The translations under genes and the position numbers were made by a program. Under the pieces are notes generated by a model. The model was given only the letters and a program-made list of their open reading frames with translations. It did not search any database and was not told where the DNA came from. 42,906 bases of DNA from assembly GCA_003225365.1 (NCBI GenBank), contig QHZN01000083.1, positions 1 through 42,906 on the forward strand, given 5' to 3'. Positions 25,988-33,467 of the stretch are shown here, piece by piece (the stretch's first letter is position 1; the number at the start of each line of letters is the position of its first letter). Source of the stretch: Acidobacteriota bacterium. Its GTDB lineage: Bacteria > Acidobacteriota > Terriglobia > UBA7540.

Positions 25988-27421
25988 CTACTCGCGCGCG
26001 GGGACGCGCTTTGGCAAGCTCACCGCCCCGAGCGAAGTCGAGGGGCCCGCGAGCGCTTCGGCCACTAGTTCGGCGGTTTTGGAGATGCTTCCCGCGCCGA
26101 TGGTGATCAGCAAATCGCCCGGCTCGGCCCGAGCCAACAATTCCTTGACCGCGGTTTCCTCCGAAGCCGCGTAGCTCGCGCGGTCGAAGCCGAGTTCCTT
26201 CATTCTCTCGACCAGCCGCTCGGAGGTGACGCCGGGAATGGGTGGCTCGCTGGCCGCATAGATATCGAGCACGTAAACCCGGTCGCAGGCGTCGAAGCAG
26301 TGCGCGAAATCGTCCATCAGGAACATCGTGCGCGTATAGCGATGAGGCTGGAAGATGGCGAGAATCCGCCGCGCCCCCCGTTGCCGCGCCGCTTCGAGCG
26401 TGGCCCGGATTTCGGAAGGATGATGGCCGTAGTCGTCAACCAACGTGACGCCGTTCGCTTCCGCCTTCACTTGGAACCGCCGGTCGGCGCCCCGGAATTG
26501 CCCCAGCCCTTCCCGAATTTGGGCGACCGTGAGGTCCAGTTCCAGCCCTACGGCCACACCGGCGAGAGCATTCTGGACGTTGTGCCGGCCCGGGATACCG
26601 ATGGAGAAGCGCCCGAGCGATTTCCCCCGAACGTTGGCTTCGAACTCGGCACCGTGCGGCACGAGCTTCACCTCCGGCGCGGTAACATCCGCGCCCGGCT
26701 CGATGCCGTAAGTCGTCACGCGCCGGTGGACGCGCTGAGCGAGCGCCCGGAACAGTGGCCCCCACGGCGCATCCACGCAGCCGACGACGGCGCCGAAAAA
26801 AGGCACGCGGTTCATGAAGGCGACGAAGGCGTCCCCAATATCGTCGAGGTCGCGGTACTGGTCCAGGTGCTCGCGGTCAATGTTGGTGACCACGGCGAGG
26901 GAAGGCAGAAGGCAAAGAAACGACTTGTCGCTTTCGTCGGCTTCGACCACCATCAACTCGCCTTTGCCCAGCCGCGCGCTCGAGCCGAACGCGTCCAGTC
27001 GGCCGCCGATGACGGCTGTCGGGTCCAGGCCCGCCTGCGCCAGCATCACGGCGATCATCGAGGTGGTGGTGGTTTTCCCGTGCGCGCCAGCGACGGCAAT
27101 GGAAAATTTCAGCCGCATCAGCTCGGCTAACATCTCAGCGCGCGGAATCACCGGGACCTTCAGCCGGCCTGCCTCAAGGATTTCCGGGTTGTCGGGGCGG
27201 ACGGCGGATGAAATTACCACCACTTCCGCGCCTCGGACGTTCTCGGCGCGGTGCCCTTCGAAGACCCGCGCGCCAAGCCGTGCCAGCCGTGCCGTCACCG
27301 CCGACGCCTTCAGGTCCGAACCCGAGACCGTGAACCCAAGGTTGATCAGGACCTCGGAGATCCCGCTCATCCCGATTCCGCCGATACCCACGAAATGAAT
27401 TTTGCGAATTTTACCGAGCAT
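25988..27421 (-). CDS. murC: UDP-N-acetylmuramate-L-alanine ligase
   Basis: 477 residues. First amino-acid addition to UDP-MurNAc in the cytosol. The N-terminal motif IHFVGIGGIGMSGISEVL and ATP loop GAHGKTTTTSM are intact, followed by EADESDKSF and GHHPSEIRATL (Mur ligase signatures). ATG 27421 overlaps the murG 3' end by 11 nt and has AGGGACGAG upstream; the frame continues to 27691 only as overlap with murG. The last residues, GPSTSLGAVSLPKR, are encoded by a repeat-like word at 26026-26045 (see findings), so the natural C-terminus has probably been altered. Confidence 0.97.
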   Translation of the reverse strand: MLGKIRKIHFVGIGGIGMSGISEVLINLGFTVSGSDLKASAVTARLARLGARVFEGHRAENVRGAEVVVISSAVRPDNPEILEAGRLKVPVIPRAEMLAELMRLKFSIAVAGAHGKTTTTSMIAVMLAQAGLDPTAVIGGRLDAFGSSARLGKGELMVVEADESDKSFLCLLPSLAVVTNIDREHLDQYRDLDDIGDAFVAFMNRVPFFGAVVGCVDAPWGPLFRALAQRVHRRVTTYGIEPGADVTAPEVKLVPHGAEFEANVRGKSLGRFSIGIPGRHNVQNALAGVAVGLELDLTVAQIREGLGQFRGADRRFQVKAEANGVTLVDDYGHHPSEIRATLEAARQRGARRILAIFQPHRYTRTMFLMDDFAHCFDACDRVYVLDIYAASEPPIPGVTSERLVERMKELGFDRASYAASEETAVKELLARAEPGDLLITIGAGSISKTAELVAEALAGPSTSLGAVSLPKRVPARE

Positions 27422-28667
27422 ACTCGTCCCTGTTTCTTTCCCGCGGCCCCAAGCCCGCCAGTTTTTCGACCAAGTCGGCGATTTGCGCTGCCGCGTCCGG
27501 CCGAGCCATCTGGTGCGCGCGCTGCTCCATGCCGAGTAGCGCTGCCGGGGCCGACAAAAGTCCCGCGACCTCTTCGGCCAGCCGCTCGGGTGCCAGCTCC
27601 CGCTGCTCGATGATACGCCCCCCGCCCACTCGCTCAAGAGCGCGCGCATTGGCGAGCTGGTGCTGGTCGGCAGCCTGCGGAAAAGGCACAAAAATTGCCG
27701 CCTTCCCCGCTGCCGCGATTTCCGCCACCGTCACCGCCCCGGCTCGGCAGAGCAGCAAGTCCGCCTCCGCCATCGCGGCCGGAACGTCGTCAATGAAGGC
27801 CCGCACGTCCAGGACGCCCTGGAATCCTTCGCCCTTCGAGGCACGGGCGTAGGCCTCACACGTGGCGGCGTAATCCTTTTCGCCAGTCTGGTGAATGAGC
27901 CTCAATCCCTCAAACTTCCGAGCCAGCGTAGGATAAGCTTGGCAAACACATTCGTTGATGGCGCGCGACCCTTGGCTCCCGCCCATCACCAGAAGCGTCC
28001 AGGGCGGCCGATGGTCTTTCGGCAGAAGGGTGTGGAAGACTGGCCGCACGGGACAGCCCGTCAAGTGGGCCTTGTCGCCGAAAAAAACCGCGGTTTCCGC
28101 AAACCCCGCCGCCACCACACGGACCAGGGGCGCGATGGCGCGGCCGGTAAAACCCGGCTGAGCGTTCGGCTCGATGAGCAGCGTTGGGATATCTTTGAGC
28201 GCCGCTTCGACCATCGCCGGGCCAGCCAAGTAGCCGCCTGCCCCTACCACCACCTGCGGCTGAAAATTCCGCAGCACCATCGCCGATTCTATCGAGCTTC
28301 GAGGCAAAACCATGAAGTTTTGAATCCGCCGCCAGCCGCGGATGCCTTTCAGACCTTGGGCCTCGACGGCGTGTAGGACGAAGCCGGCCGAGGGAATGAC
28401 CCGGTTCTCGAGACTCCTCTTCGTCCCCAGAAACTCGATCTGGAATTCGATGCTCTCGTCGTTCGCCGACCGGCGCCGCAATTCCTCGGCGACGGCGAGC
28501 GCTGGATAAATGTGCCCGCCCGTCCCCCCGGCCACCATGAGGACGCGAACGGTCTCCGCACTGCGGCGGCCGGCCACGGACTCTTCCCTCTCAGGCTTTG
28601 CGCGGCCCTCTGCCGCACCCCGCGCCTGCGGAGTCGGGATTTCGGCTTGCGTTTCGAGCGCCTGCAC
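27411..28667 (-). CDS. murG: UDP-GlcNAc:undecaprenyl-PP-MurNAc-pentapeptide GlcNAc transferase
   Basis: 418 residues from GTG 28667. Makes lipid II from lipid I at the inner membrane face. Signatures: MVAGGTGGHIYPALAVAEEL, VMGGSQGSRAINE, and the UDP-binding PFPQAADQHQLANARALE. The first 40 residues are hydrophilic and extra for the family. A second candidate, GTG 28577, has AGAGG at good spacing and would give 388 residues with a more normal N-terminus; I cannot decide between them. It begins 34 nt after the ftsW stop, with a perfect hairpin (28684-28700) in the gap, and overlaps murC. Confidence 0.94.
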   Translation of the reverse strand: MQALETQAEIPTPQARGAAEGRAKPEREESVAGRRSAETVRVLMVAGGTGGHIYPALAVAEELRRRSANDESIEFQIEFLGTKRSLENRVIPSAGFVLHAVEAQGLKGIRGWRRIQNFMVLPRSSIESAMVLRNFQPQVVVGAGGYLAGPAMVEAALKDIPTLLIEPNAQPGFTGRAIAPLVRVVAAGFAETAVFFGDKAHLTGCPVRPVFHTLLPKDHRPPWTLLVMGGSQGSRAINECVCQAYPTLARKFEGLRLIHQTGEKDYAATCEAYARASKGEGFQGVLDVRAFIDDVPAAMAEADLLLCRAGAVTVAEIAAAGKAAIFVPFPQAADQHQLANARALERVGGGRIIEQRELAPERLAEEVAGLLSAPAALLGMEQRAHQMARPDAAAQIADLVEKLAGLGPRERNRDEYAR

Positions 28668-28683
28668 CTGTCCGCCCTCGCTC

Positions 28684-28700
28684 GCCTGCCCGAGGCAGGC
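28684..28700. repeat. Perfect 7-bp-stem hairpin between ftsW and murG
   Basis: GCCTGCC-CGA-GGCAGGC lies just after the ftsW stop (28704-28702). Related GAGGCAGGC words occur at 8618 and 39070. There is no U-run, so it is not a standard terminator. Confidence 0.6.
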
Positions 28701-28701
28701 T

Positions 28702-29793
28702 TCAACTGGAGTGCTGGGAGATATTCAGCAAAATCCCCATCGCCATGAGGTTCATCACCAGCGACGTTCCTCCGTAACTGAGCATGGGGAGGGGAATCCC
28801 TTTGGTGGGGAGCACGCCGACAACCACGCTGATGTTCACCAGCGCCTGCCCGACCACCATCACGGTGAGGCCCGTGGCGAGCAGCCGGCCGAAACCGCTC
28901 CGGCAGCGCATGGCCGCGCGCAGGCCGCGCACCAGAATGACCGCGAACAGCGCCAGCACCGCCAGGGACCCCACCAGGCCCAGTTCTTCTCCAATGACCG
29001 CAAAGATGAAATCCGTGTGGGGCTCGGGCAAGAAGAAAAGCTTCTGTTTCCCGTCCATCAACCCTACGCCCGCGATGCCGCCCGTGCCGACAGCGATCGT
29101 GGACTGAATGATCTGGAAGCCCACGCCCTGCGGGTCGGCGTAAGGATCGAGGAATGCCGTGATTCGCCGATAGCGATAAGCCACGTGGAAGACGAGGATG
29201 TAAAGGAGCGGCACAGCCGCGAGCGCGCCATAGGCAAAATATCGCAAGTGCATTCCCGCCGCGAAGAGCATCGCCGCGACGATCAAGACGATGGCGAGGG
29301 AAGTCCCGAGGTCCGGCTCCTTCAAGACCAGCGCCACCGTGGCGCCTGCCACCAGCGCCACCGGCGCCAGAGTGTGTTTCCAGTCGTTGATTTTGCGGCG
29401 GCGGGTTTCGAGAAAATAGGCGAGGAATATCACCGTCACCACTTTCGCCAGTTCCGAGGGCTGGAAGCTCGCCCCGCCCCAGCGCAGCCAGCGGTGGGCG
29501 TTGTGCGAGGGCGCGACGAGGAGCACGGCCGCCAGCAAGACCAGCTCGATGGCGAGCGCGGGAAACACCACCAGCGGACTCGCCAGCCGAGGGTATTCCA
29601 CGTTCATCATCACCAACATCAGAGCCAAGCCTAAGATCGCCCAAAAGACCTGGCGCAGCAAGAAATGGTAGCTCGAACCGTACTGTTCGGCCGCGAGGAC
29701 GGCCGAGGCGCTGTAAACCATCAGGCAGCCAAAGAGTACCAGTGCCACTACGGCGCCGAAAAGAATGCGGTCGGATTCTAGTTGCTTGGCCAT
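28702..29793 (-). CDS. ftsW: Lipid II polymerase / division protein FtsW
   Basis: 363 residues with about ten hydrophobic segments. SEDS-family peptidoglycan glycosyltransferase acting with FtsI at the septum. Visible: LMVYSASAVLA in the first helix, FQPSELAKVVTVIFLAYFL, and the C-terminal KGIPLPMLSYGGTSL signature. The catalytic aspartate loop region (KEPDLGTSLAIVLI) is present. ATG 29793 is 3 nt after the murD stop, so translation is coupled; no separate ribosome site is clear. RodA is the only serious alternative, but the dcw position argues for FtsW. Confidence 0.96.
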   Translation of the reverse strand: MAKQLESDRILFGAVVALVLFGCLMVYSASAVLAAEQYGSSYHFLLRQVFWAILGLALMLVMMNVEYPRLASPLVVFPALAIELVLLAAVLLVAPSHNAHRWLRWGGASFQPSELAKVVTVIFLAYFLETRRRKINDWKHTLAPVALVAGATVALVLKEPDLGTSLAIVLIVAAMLFAAGMHLRYFAYGALAAVPLLYILVFHVAYRYRRITAFLDPYADPQGVGFQIIQSTIAVGTGGIAGVGLMDGKQKLFFLPEPHTDFIFAVIGEELGLVGSLAVLALFAVILVRGLRAAMRCRSGFGRLLATGLTVMVVGQALVNISVVVGVLPTKGIPLPMLSYGGTSLVMNLMAMGILLNISQHSS

Positions 29794-29796
29794 CGC

Positions 29797-31773
29797 TCAG
29801 TTGTTGCGCCGCTTAGTTTTACCCCGCCTCGCTTCAACCCGGACCGGCGGCGCCGGCCCCGAAGCGCGAGCGTCAGCCCGTACTTCAAAGGGCATGCAAG
29901 CATCGGTCAACTCCTCGACGGGCTGCTCGGATTGCTCCGCTTGAAGCTCAAGCGTGTCGTCGAACTCCTGCGGCAACTGCTCATGAGGCGGAGCGTTTTC
30001 CTCCGCGCTCACCTCGTAAACGTAGTGCCACTCGTGGCCGGCCGGGGCCGAAGGCCGTGCGGAAGGCTCCTCTGCCGCCGCCCCGGAAGGTTGAGGGGTT
30101 GGCGCGGAGGGCCGAGCGACTGGCGCCGGTATTCTGCCCGCTTGCGATATCGAGCGCTCGCCGGTAATCGGCGAAGGGCCGGGCGGCCTCTGAGCGCTCA
30201 CCTCGGCTATTCGGGCGGCCTTCGGATTTTCGGAGGGCGAAGGATTGCGTGGCTGCAACTCAAGCGGTAGCGCCTCGACGTCCCTCGCCAGCCTCTCCAC
30301 CAGCTCCTTGAACACGCGCCCGCGATGCTCGAAGTCCTGAAACTGGTCGTAGCTCGAACAAGCCGGGGCGAGCAGGACAACGTCGCCCGGCGAGGCGCGT
30401 CTGAAAGCTTCTTCAAAGGCCGTTTCGAGAGTTCCGGCGGGGATAATCTCCGCCGCTCCCGCCAGGTCATGAGCGATTTTCTTCGCCGCCTCGCCGATGA
30501 CCAGCACTTCGCTGACGCGTTCGCGGACAAGCGGCCAGAGCGGCACGTAGGGCGCGCCCTTGTCTTTTCCGCCCAGAATCAAATGCACGCCGCGCTCGAA
30601 GGCGGAGAGAGATTTCGCAGTGGCATCCACGCTCGTCGCCTTCGAGTCATTAAAGAACTGCACCTTGCGGATTTCGCGGACGAATTCCAGGCGATGCTCG
30701 ACGCCGGGGAAGCGTTTGACGGCTTGGCGCAGGGCGTCGAAGTCCGCGCCGATGGTCGCCGCCGCCGCCGCGGCCGCCGCAACGTTTTCGATGTTGTAGG
30801 CGCCGCGCAGCGGGATCTCGGCGGTGTCGAGAAGCCCCCGCTCGAGGTTTCCCACGCGGTACCGGAGCTCGCCCTTCGAAACGAACACGCCTTCGGGAAG
30901 GTTTTGCCGCCGGCTAAAGAAAACCTTGCGCGAGGCGATGGAGGGCGCAAGGCGCATCACGTTTTCATCGTCGGCGTTTATCACCGCGATGTCGTCCGCC
31001 CGCTGGTTCTTGAAGATGCGCGCCTTGGCGGAGACGTACGCCTCAAAGCTTGGGTGGCGGTCCAAATGATTCCGGCTGAGATTGAGGAGCATGGCCACGC
31101 GCGGCCGGAAGCTTTCGATGCCCTCCAGTTGGAAACTGCTCAGCTCCGTCACCAGCCACACGCCGGCGGGAACCGTATCCACGGCGGAAATTAGCGGCAC
31201 GCCGATGTTCCCTCCCACGAAAGTCCGAAAGCCCGAAGCTTCGAGCATTTTCCCGACCAGCGTCGTGGTGGTGGTCTTGCCGTTCGAGCCTGTAATGCCG
31301 AGGATCGGCTGGGCCAAAAACCAGCTCGCCACCTCGATCTCCGGCACCACGCGGACGCGCCGCTTACGCGCGGCGACGAGCAGCGGCGCGTCCCAGGGAA
31401 CGCCCGGACTGACGACCACCAGATCATTCTCAAAGAAGCTTGCTTCCCTGATGGAGTTAATCGGGGCGCCGAGTTCCAAGCCCACCTTGTAGGCCATCAG
31501 CTCGGCGATTTCGGCCTTAAAAGCCGCCGGAGGCCTGAGGTCGGTGACGGTGACGATGGCGCCGCGCTTGGCCAGACAAATCGCCGTCGCGCGCCCGCTG
31601 CGCCCGAGGCCCATTACCAGCACGCGCTTGCCTCGGATAATCGGGCCTGCCTGCGTGCCGCTGGCATCTGGCTCGTGGGTCGGCTCTGGCGGGTCCGGTC
31701 TCTGGCCCGATGAGAATCGGGCCGGCGGACTCCCGCCCTCAGAGGGGCCGTTGCTACGGCTTCGAACGTCCAT
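29797..31773 (-). CDS. murD: UDP-N-acetylmuramoylalanine-D-glutamate ligase with long C-terminal extension
   Basis: 658 residues, versus about 440-460 for the family. Adds D-glutamate to UDP-MurNAc-L-Ala. The catalytic part covers about residues 46-503: RVLVMGLGRSGRATA, ATP loop GSNGKTTTTT (about 162-171), LNLSRNHLDRHPS, NDSKATSVDAT and LLAPACSSYDQFQDFEHRG. About 154 residues follow (505-658): first proline/serine/alanine-rich, then an acidic patch (EFDDTLELQAEQ), ending in a basic tail, KTKRRNN. The first 45 residues are also extra and are encoded partly by a palindrome (31704-31723). ATG 31773 overlaps the stop of the upstream RHH gene (TGATG); GTG 31776 is an alternative. Confidence 0.95.
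   Translation of the reverse strand: MDVRSRSNGPSEGGSPPARFSSGQRPDPPEPTHEPDASGTQAGPIIRGKRVLVMGLGRSGRATAICLAKRGAIVTVTDLRPPAAFKAEIAELMAYKVGLELGAPINSIREASFFENDLVVVSPGVPWDAPLLVAARKRRVRVVPEIEVASWFLAQPILGITGSNGKTTTTTLVGKMLEASGFRTFVGGNIGVPLISAVDTVPAGVWLVTELSSFQLEGIESFRPRVAMLLNLSRNHLDRHPSFEAYVSAKARIFKNQRADDIAVINADDENVMRLAPSIASRKVFFSRRQNLPEGVFVSKGELRYRVGNLERGLLDTAEIPLRGAYNIENVAAAAAAAATIGADFDALRQAVKRFPGVEHRLEFVREIRKVQFFNDSKATSVDATAKSLSAFERGVHLILGGKDKGAPYVPLWPLVRERVSEVLVIGEAAKKIAHDLAGAAEIIPAGTLETAFEEAFRRASPGDVVLLAPACSSYDQFQDFEHRGRVFKELVERLARDVEALPLELQPRNPSPSENPKAARIAEVSAQRPPGPSPITGERSISQAGRIPAPVARPSAPTPQPSGAAAEEPSARPSAPAGHEWHYVYEVSAEENAPPHEQLPQEFDDTLELQAEQSEQPVEELTDACMPFEVRADARASGPAPPVRVEARRGKTKRRNN
31689..31738. 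repeat. Palindromic element inside the 5' coding region of murD
   Basis: A perfect 8-bp stem, GGCCCGAT-GAGA-ATCGGGCC (31704-31723), is extended outward by an imperfect GGCGGGTCC / GGACTCCCGCC pair. It encodes part of the MurD N-terminal extension. Confidence 0.65.
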
Positions 31774-31949
31774 CACACCGGCCTCTCTCGCCGCCCGTTC
31801 TTGCGGAAGTGGCCGTTCAGGATCTCCGAGACAACCTCGGAAAGCGAGCGCTGCACGCGCCGCGCCACTCGGCGGGCGTTGATCAAAGTTCGCCGGTCAA
31901 GCGTCAAGCTCACCCGCGTCGGGTTGCGAAACGACTTAGGCCTGGCCAT
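31773..31949 (-). CDS. 58-residue ribbon-helix-helix DNA-binding protein
   Basis: Found by reading the gap between mraY and murD. ATG 31949 to TGA 31775-31773, with the stop overlapping the murD ATG (TGATG), a typical coupled junction. The sequence opens MARPKSFRNPT, then RVSLTLDRR (beta strand that would enter the DNA major groove), helix A (TLINARRVARRVQ), and RSLSEVVSEILNGHF (turn and helix B), followed by a short basic tail. This is the pattern of the MetJ/Arc/CopG family, which act as dimers on short repeated operators. No toxin gene is beside it, so a regulator is likelier than an antitoxin. No Shine-Dalgarno is seen; the leader consists of a heptad array (31961-31988). Regulation of the mur genes is an inference. 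Confidence 0.72.
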   Translation of the reverse strand: MARPKSFRNPTRVSLTLDRRTLINARRVARRVQRSLSEVVSEILNGHFRKNGRRERPV

Positions 31950-31956
31950 GCGATTA

Positions 31957-31999
31957 GAAACTCGAAATTCGAAATCCGAAGATCGGAAACGGATCGAAG
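31957..31999. repeat. Heptad array, word TTCGAAA, directly upstream of the RHH gene
   Basis: CTCGAAA, TTCGAAA, TCCGAAG, ATCGGAA run in 7-bp steps from 31961 to 31988, beginning 11 bp before the RHH start codon. Same word family as the inner arms at 32144-32199 and 36450-36512. Confidence 0.7.
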
Positions 32000-32101
32000 C
32001 TCTTCACTCGAAGGCGGCCGAGCTTGAGGTTGCTTGCCCCGGCCACAAGCCGCGCCGCCGTTATTGCGCATTTTATGCGCAGAAATTCCAAACGTCAAAC
32101 C

Positions 32102-32240
32102 GTCCGTTGTCAGTAGTCCGTGGTCCGTTGTCCGTTGTCAAAAGCCGAAATTCGAAAATCGAAACTCGCGTCGAATTTCGAGTTTCGAGTTTCGAGTTTC
32201 GTCTCCGCTAATCACTGACAACGGACAGCCAGCCACGGAC
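32102..32240. repeat. Composite nested heptad array between mraY and the RHH gene
   Basis: Outer arms use the word GTCCGTT: GTCCGTT, GTCAGTA, GTCCGTG, GTCCGTT, GTCCGTT (32102-32136) against inverse GAC-units at 32217, 32224 and 32238. Inner arms use CGAGTTT: inverse TTCGAAA units (32144-32164) against CGAATTT, CGAGTTT three times (32172-32199). The whole can fold as a long two-stage hairpin. Confidence 0.82.
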
Positions 32241-32244
32241 GTGT

Positions 32245-33375
32245 TCACCTCAACTTCAGCGTTGTCAGCGCAAAGAGCGCGAAAATCAGCGCCACGATCC
32301 AGAACCGGGCGATAATTTTCGACTCCTTCCACCCCTTCAACTCGAAATGGTGGTGGAGTGGCGCCATCTTGAAAATGCGTTTTTTGCGCAGCCGGTAAGA
32401 TGCCACTTGGAGAATTACCGAAAGCGCTTCCACCACGAAGATCCCGCCCACAAAAGGCAGGAGCAACTCCTGCTTGATGGCCACTGCCACTGCGGCAATC
32501 GCTCCGCCGAGCGCCAGCGAGCCCACGTCCCCCATGAACATCTCCGCCGGATAGGCGTTGTACCAAAGGAAGCCCAGACTGGAGCCCACCATGGCGCCGC
32601 AGAAAACGGTCAGCTCCCCGACCCTCGGCTGGTGTTCGACCTCGAGATAGCCCGCCAGCACCGCGTGGCCCGCCACGTAGGTCAGCACCGTCAGCGCTGA
32701 GGCCGTAATGATTACGCATCCGATGGCCAAGCCATCCAGCCCGTCCGTCAAATTCACGGCGTTCGACGACCCCACCAGCAGGAACACCACAAACGCGATG
32801 AATGGCAGATAGGCCAAGGGGTACATCCAAGGATTGGTCAGCAGAGAGCGAATGACCAGGCCGGGATGAAGCCTCTTGATAAAAGGGAACGTCAAGTCGG
32901 TCGAATAATATCCCAGGGCGGCAAACAGTATCAGCGCCACTCCGAAGACGAAGCTAATGAGGACTTGCACCAGAAACTTCGCCCGCGCGGGGAGGCCGAG
33001 GTTCTGGCGCCGCCGAACTTTTTGGTAATCATCGTAATATCCAACTCCGGCAAACGCCACGCTGACCGTCAGAACCAACCATACGAAGACGTTCGATAAG
33101 TCGGACCACAACAGCGTCGGAACGACAACGCAGAGCATGATGAGCACACCGCCCATGGTCGGCGTTCCGGCCTTGGCTTGGTGAGCCCGTGGCCCTTCCT
33201 CCCGGATGTACTGGCCCACTTGGAAGTGCTTAAGCCTACCAATAACCCAAGGGCCGAACGCCAGGGACATCAGCAGCGCCGTCAGGCTTGCCGAGGCCGT
33301 GCGAAAAGTGATGTAGCGGAAAAGGTTGAATAGGTGAACGTCAGAGTGGAGCCAGAGGTAAAGGAAATAGAACAT
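32245..33375 (-). CDS. mraY: Phospho-N-acetylmuramoyl-pentapeptide transferase
   Basis: 376 residues, about ten membrane helices. Makes lipid I from UDP-MurNAc-pentapeptide and undecaprenyl phosphate. Diagnostic motifs: GTPTMGGVLI, DDYQKVRRRQNLGLPARAKF, NAVNLTDGLDGLA, MGDVGSLALGG and HHHFELKGWKE, including all catalytic aspartates and the histidine cluster. Length normal (about 360). ATG 33375 lies 30 nt after the murF stop, within or next to a heptad array. Downstream, 295 bp of repeat-rich DNA precede the RHH gene and murD. Confidence 0.98.
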   Translation of the reverse strand: MFYFLYLWLHSDVHLFNLFRYITFRTASASLTALLMSLAFGPWVIGRLKHFQVGQYIREEGPRAHQAKAGTPTMGGVLIMLCVVVPTLLWSDLSNVFVWLVLTVSVAFAGVGYYDDYQKVRRRQNLGLPARAKFLVQVLISFVFGVALILFAALGYYSTDLTFPFIKRLHPGLVIRSLLTNPWMYPLAYLPFIAFVVFLLVGSSNAVNLTDGLDGLAIGCVIITASALTVLTYVAGHAVLAGYLEVEHQPRVGELTVFCGAMVGSSLGFLWYNAYPAEMFMGDVGSLALGGAIAAVAVAIKQELLLPFVGGIFVVEALSVILQVASYRLRKKRIFKMAPLHHHFELKGWKESKIIARFWIVALIFALFALTTLKLR

Positions 33376-33404
33376 GAACGCTCTTTCGACTCCGGGAGGC
33401 CGAA

Positions 33405-33467
33405 GTCAGGAGTCAGGAGTCAGTATGGGCAGTGGTTTCTTCTGGCTTCTGGCTTCTGACTTCTCCT
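33405..33467. repeat. Heptad array, word GTCAGGA / TTCTGGC, at the murF 3' end
   Basis: GTCAGGA, GTCAGGA, GTCAGTA (33405-33425) face TTCTGGC, TTCTGGC, TTCTGAC, TTCTCCT (33440-33467). The array encodes the last residues of MurF and its stop codon (33408-33406). Confidence 0.78.

Noticed and set aside
32102-32240. CRISPR array
   Set aside because: Units are 7 bp with no spacers, and no cas gene is present.
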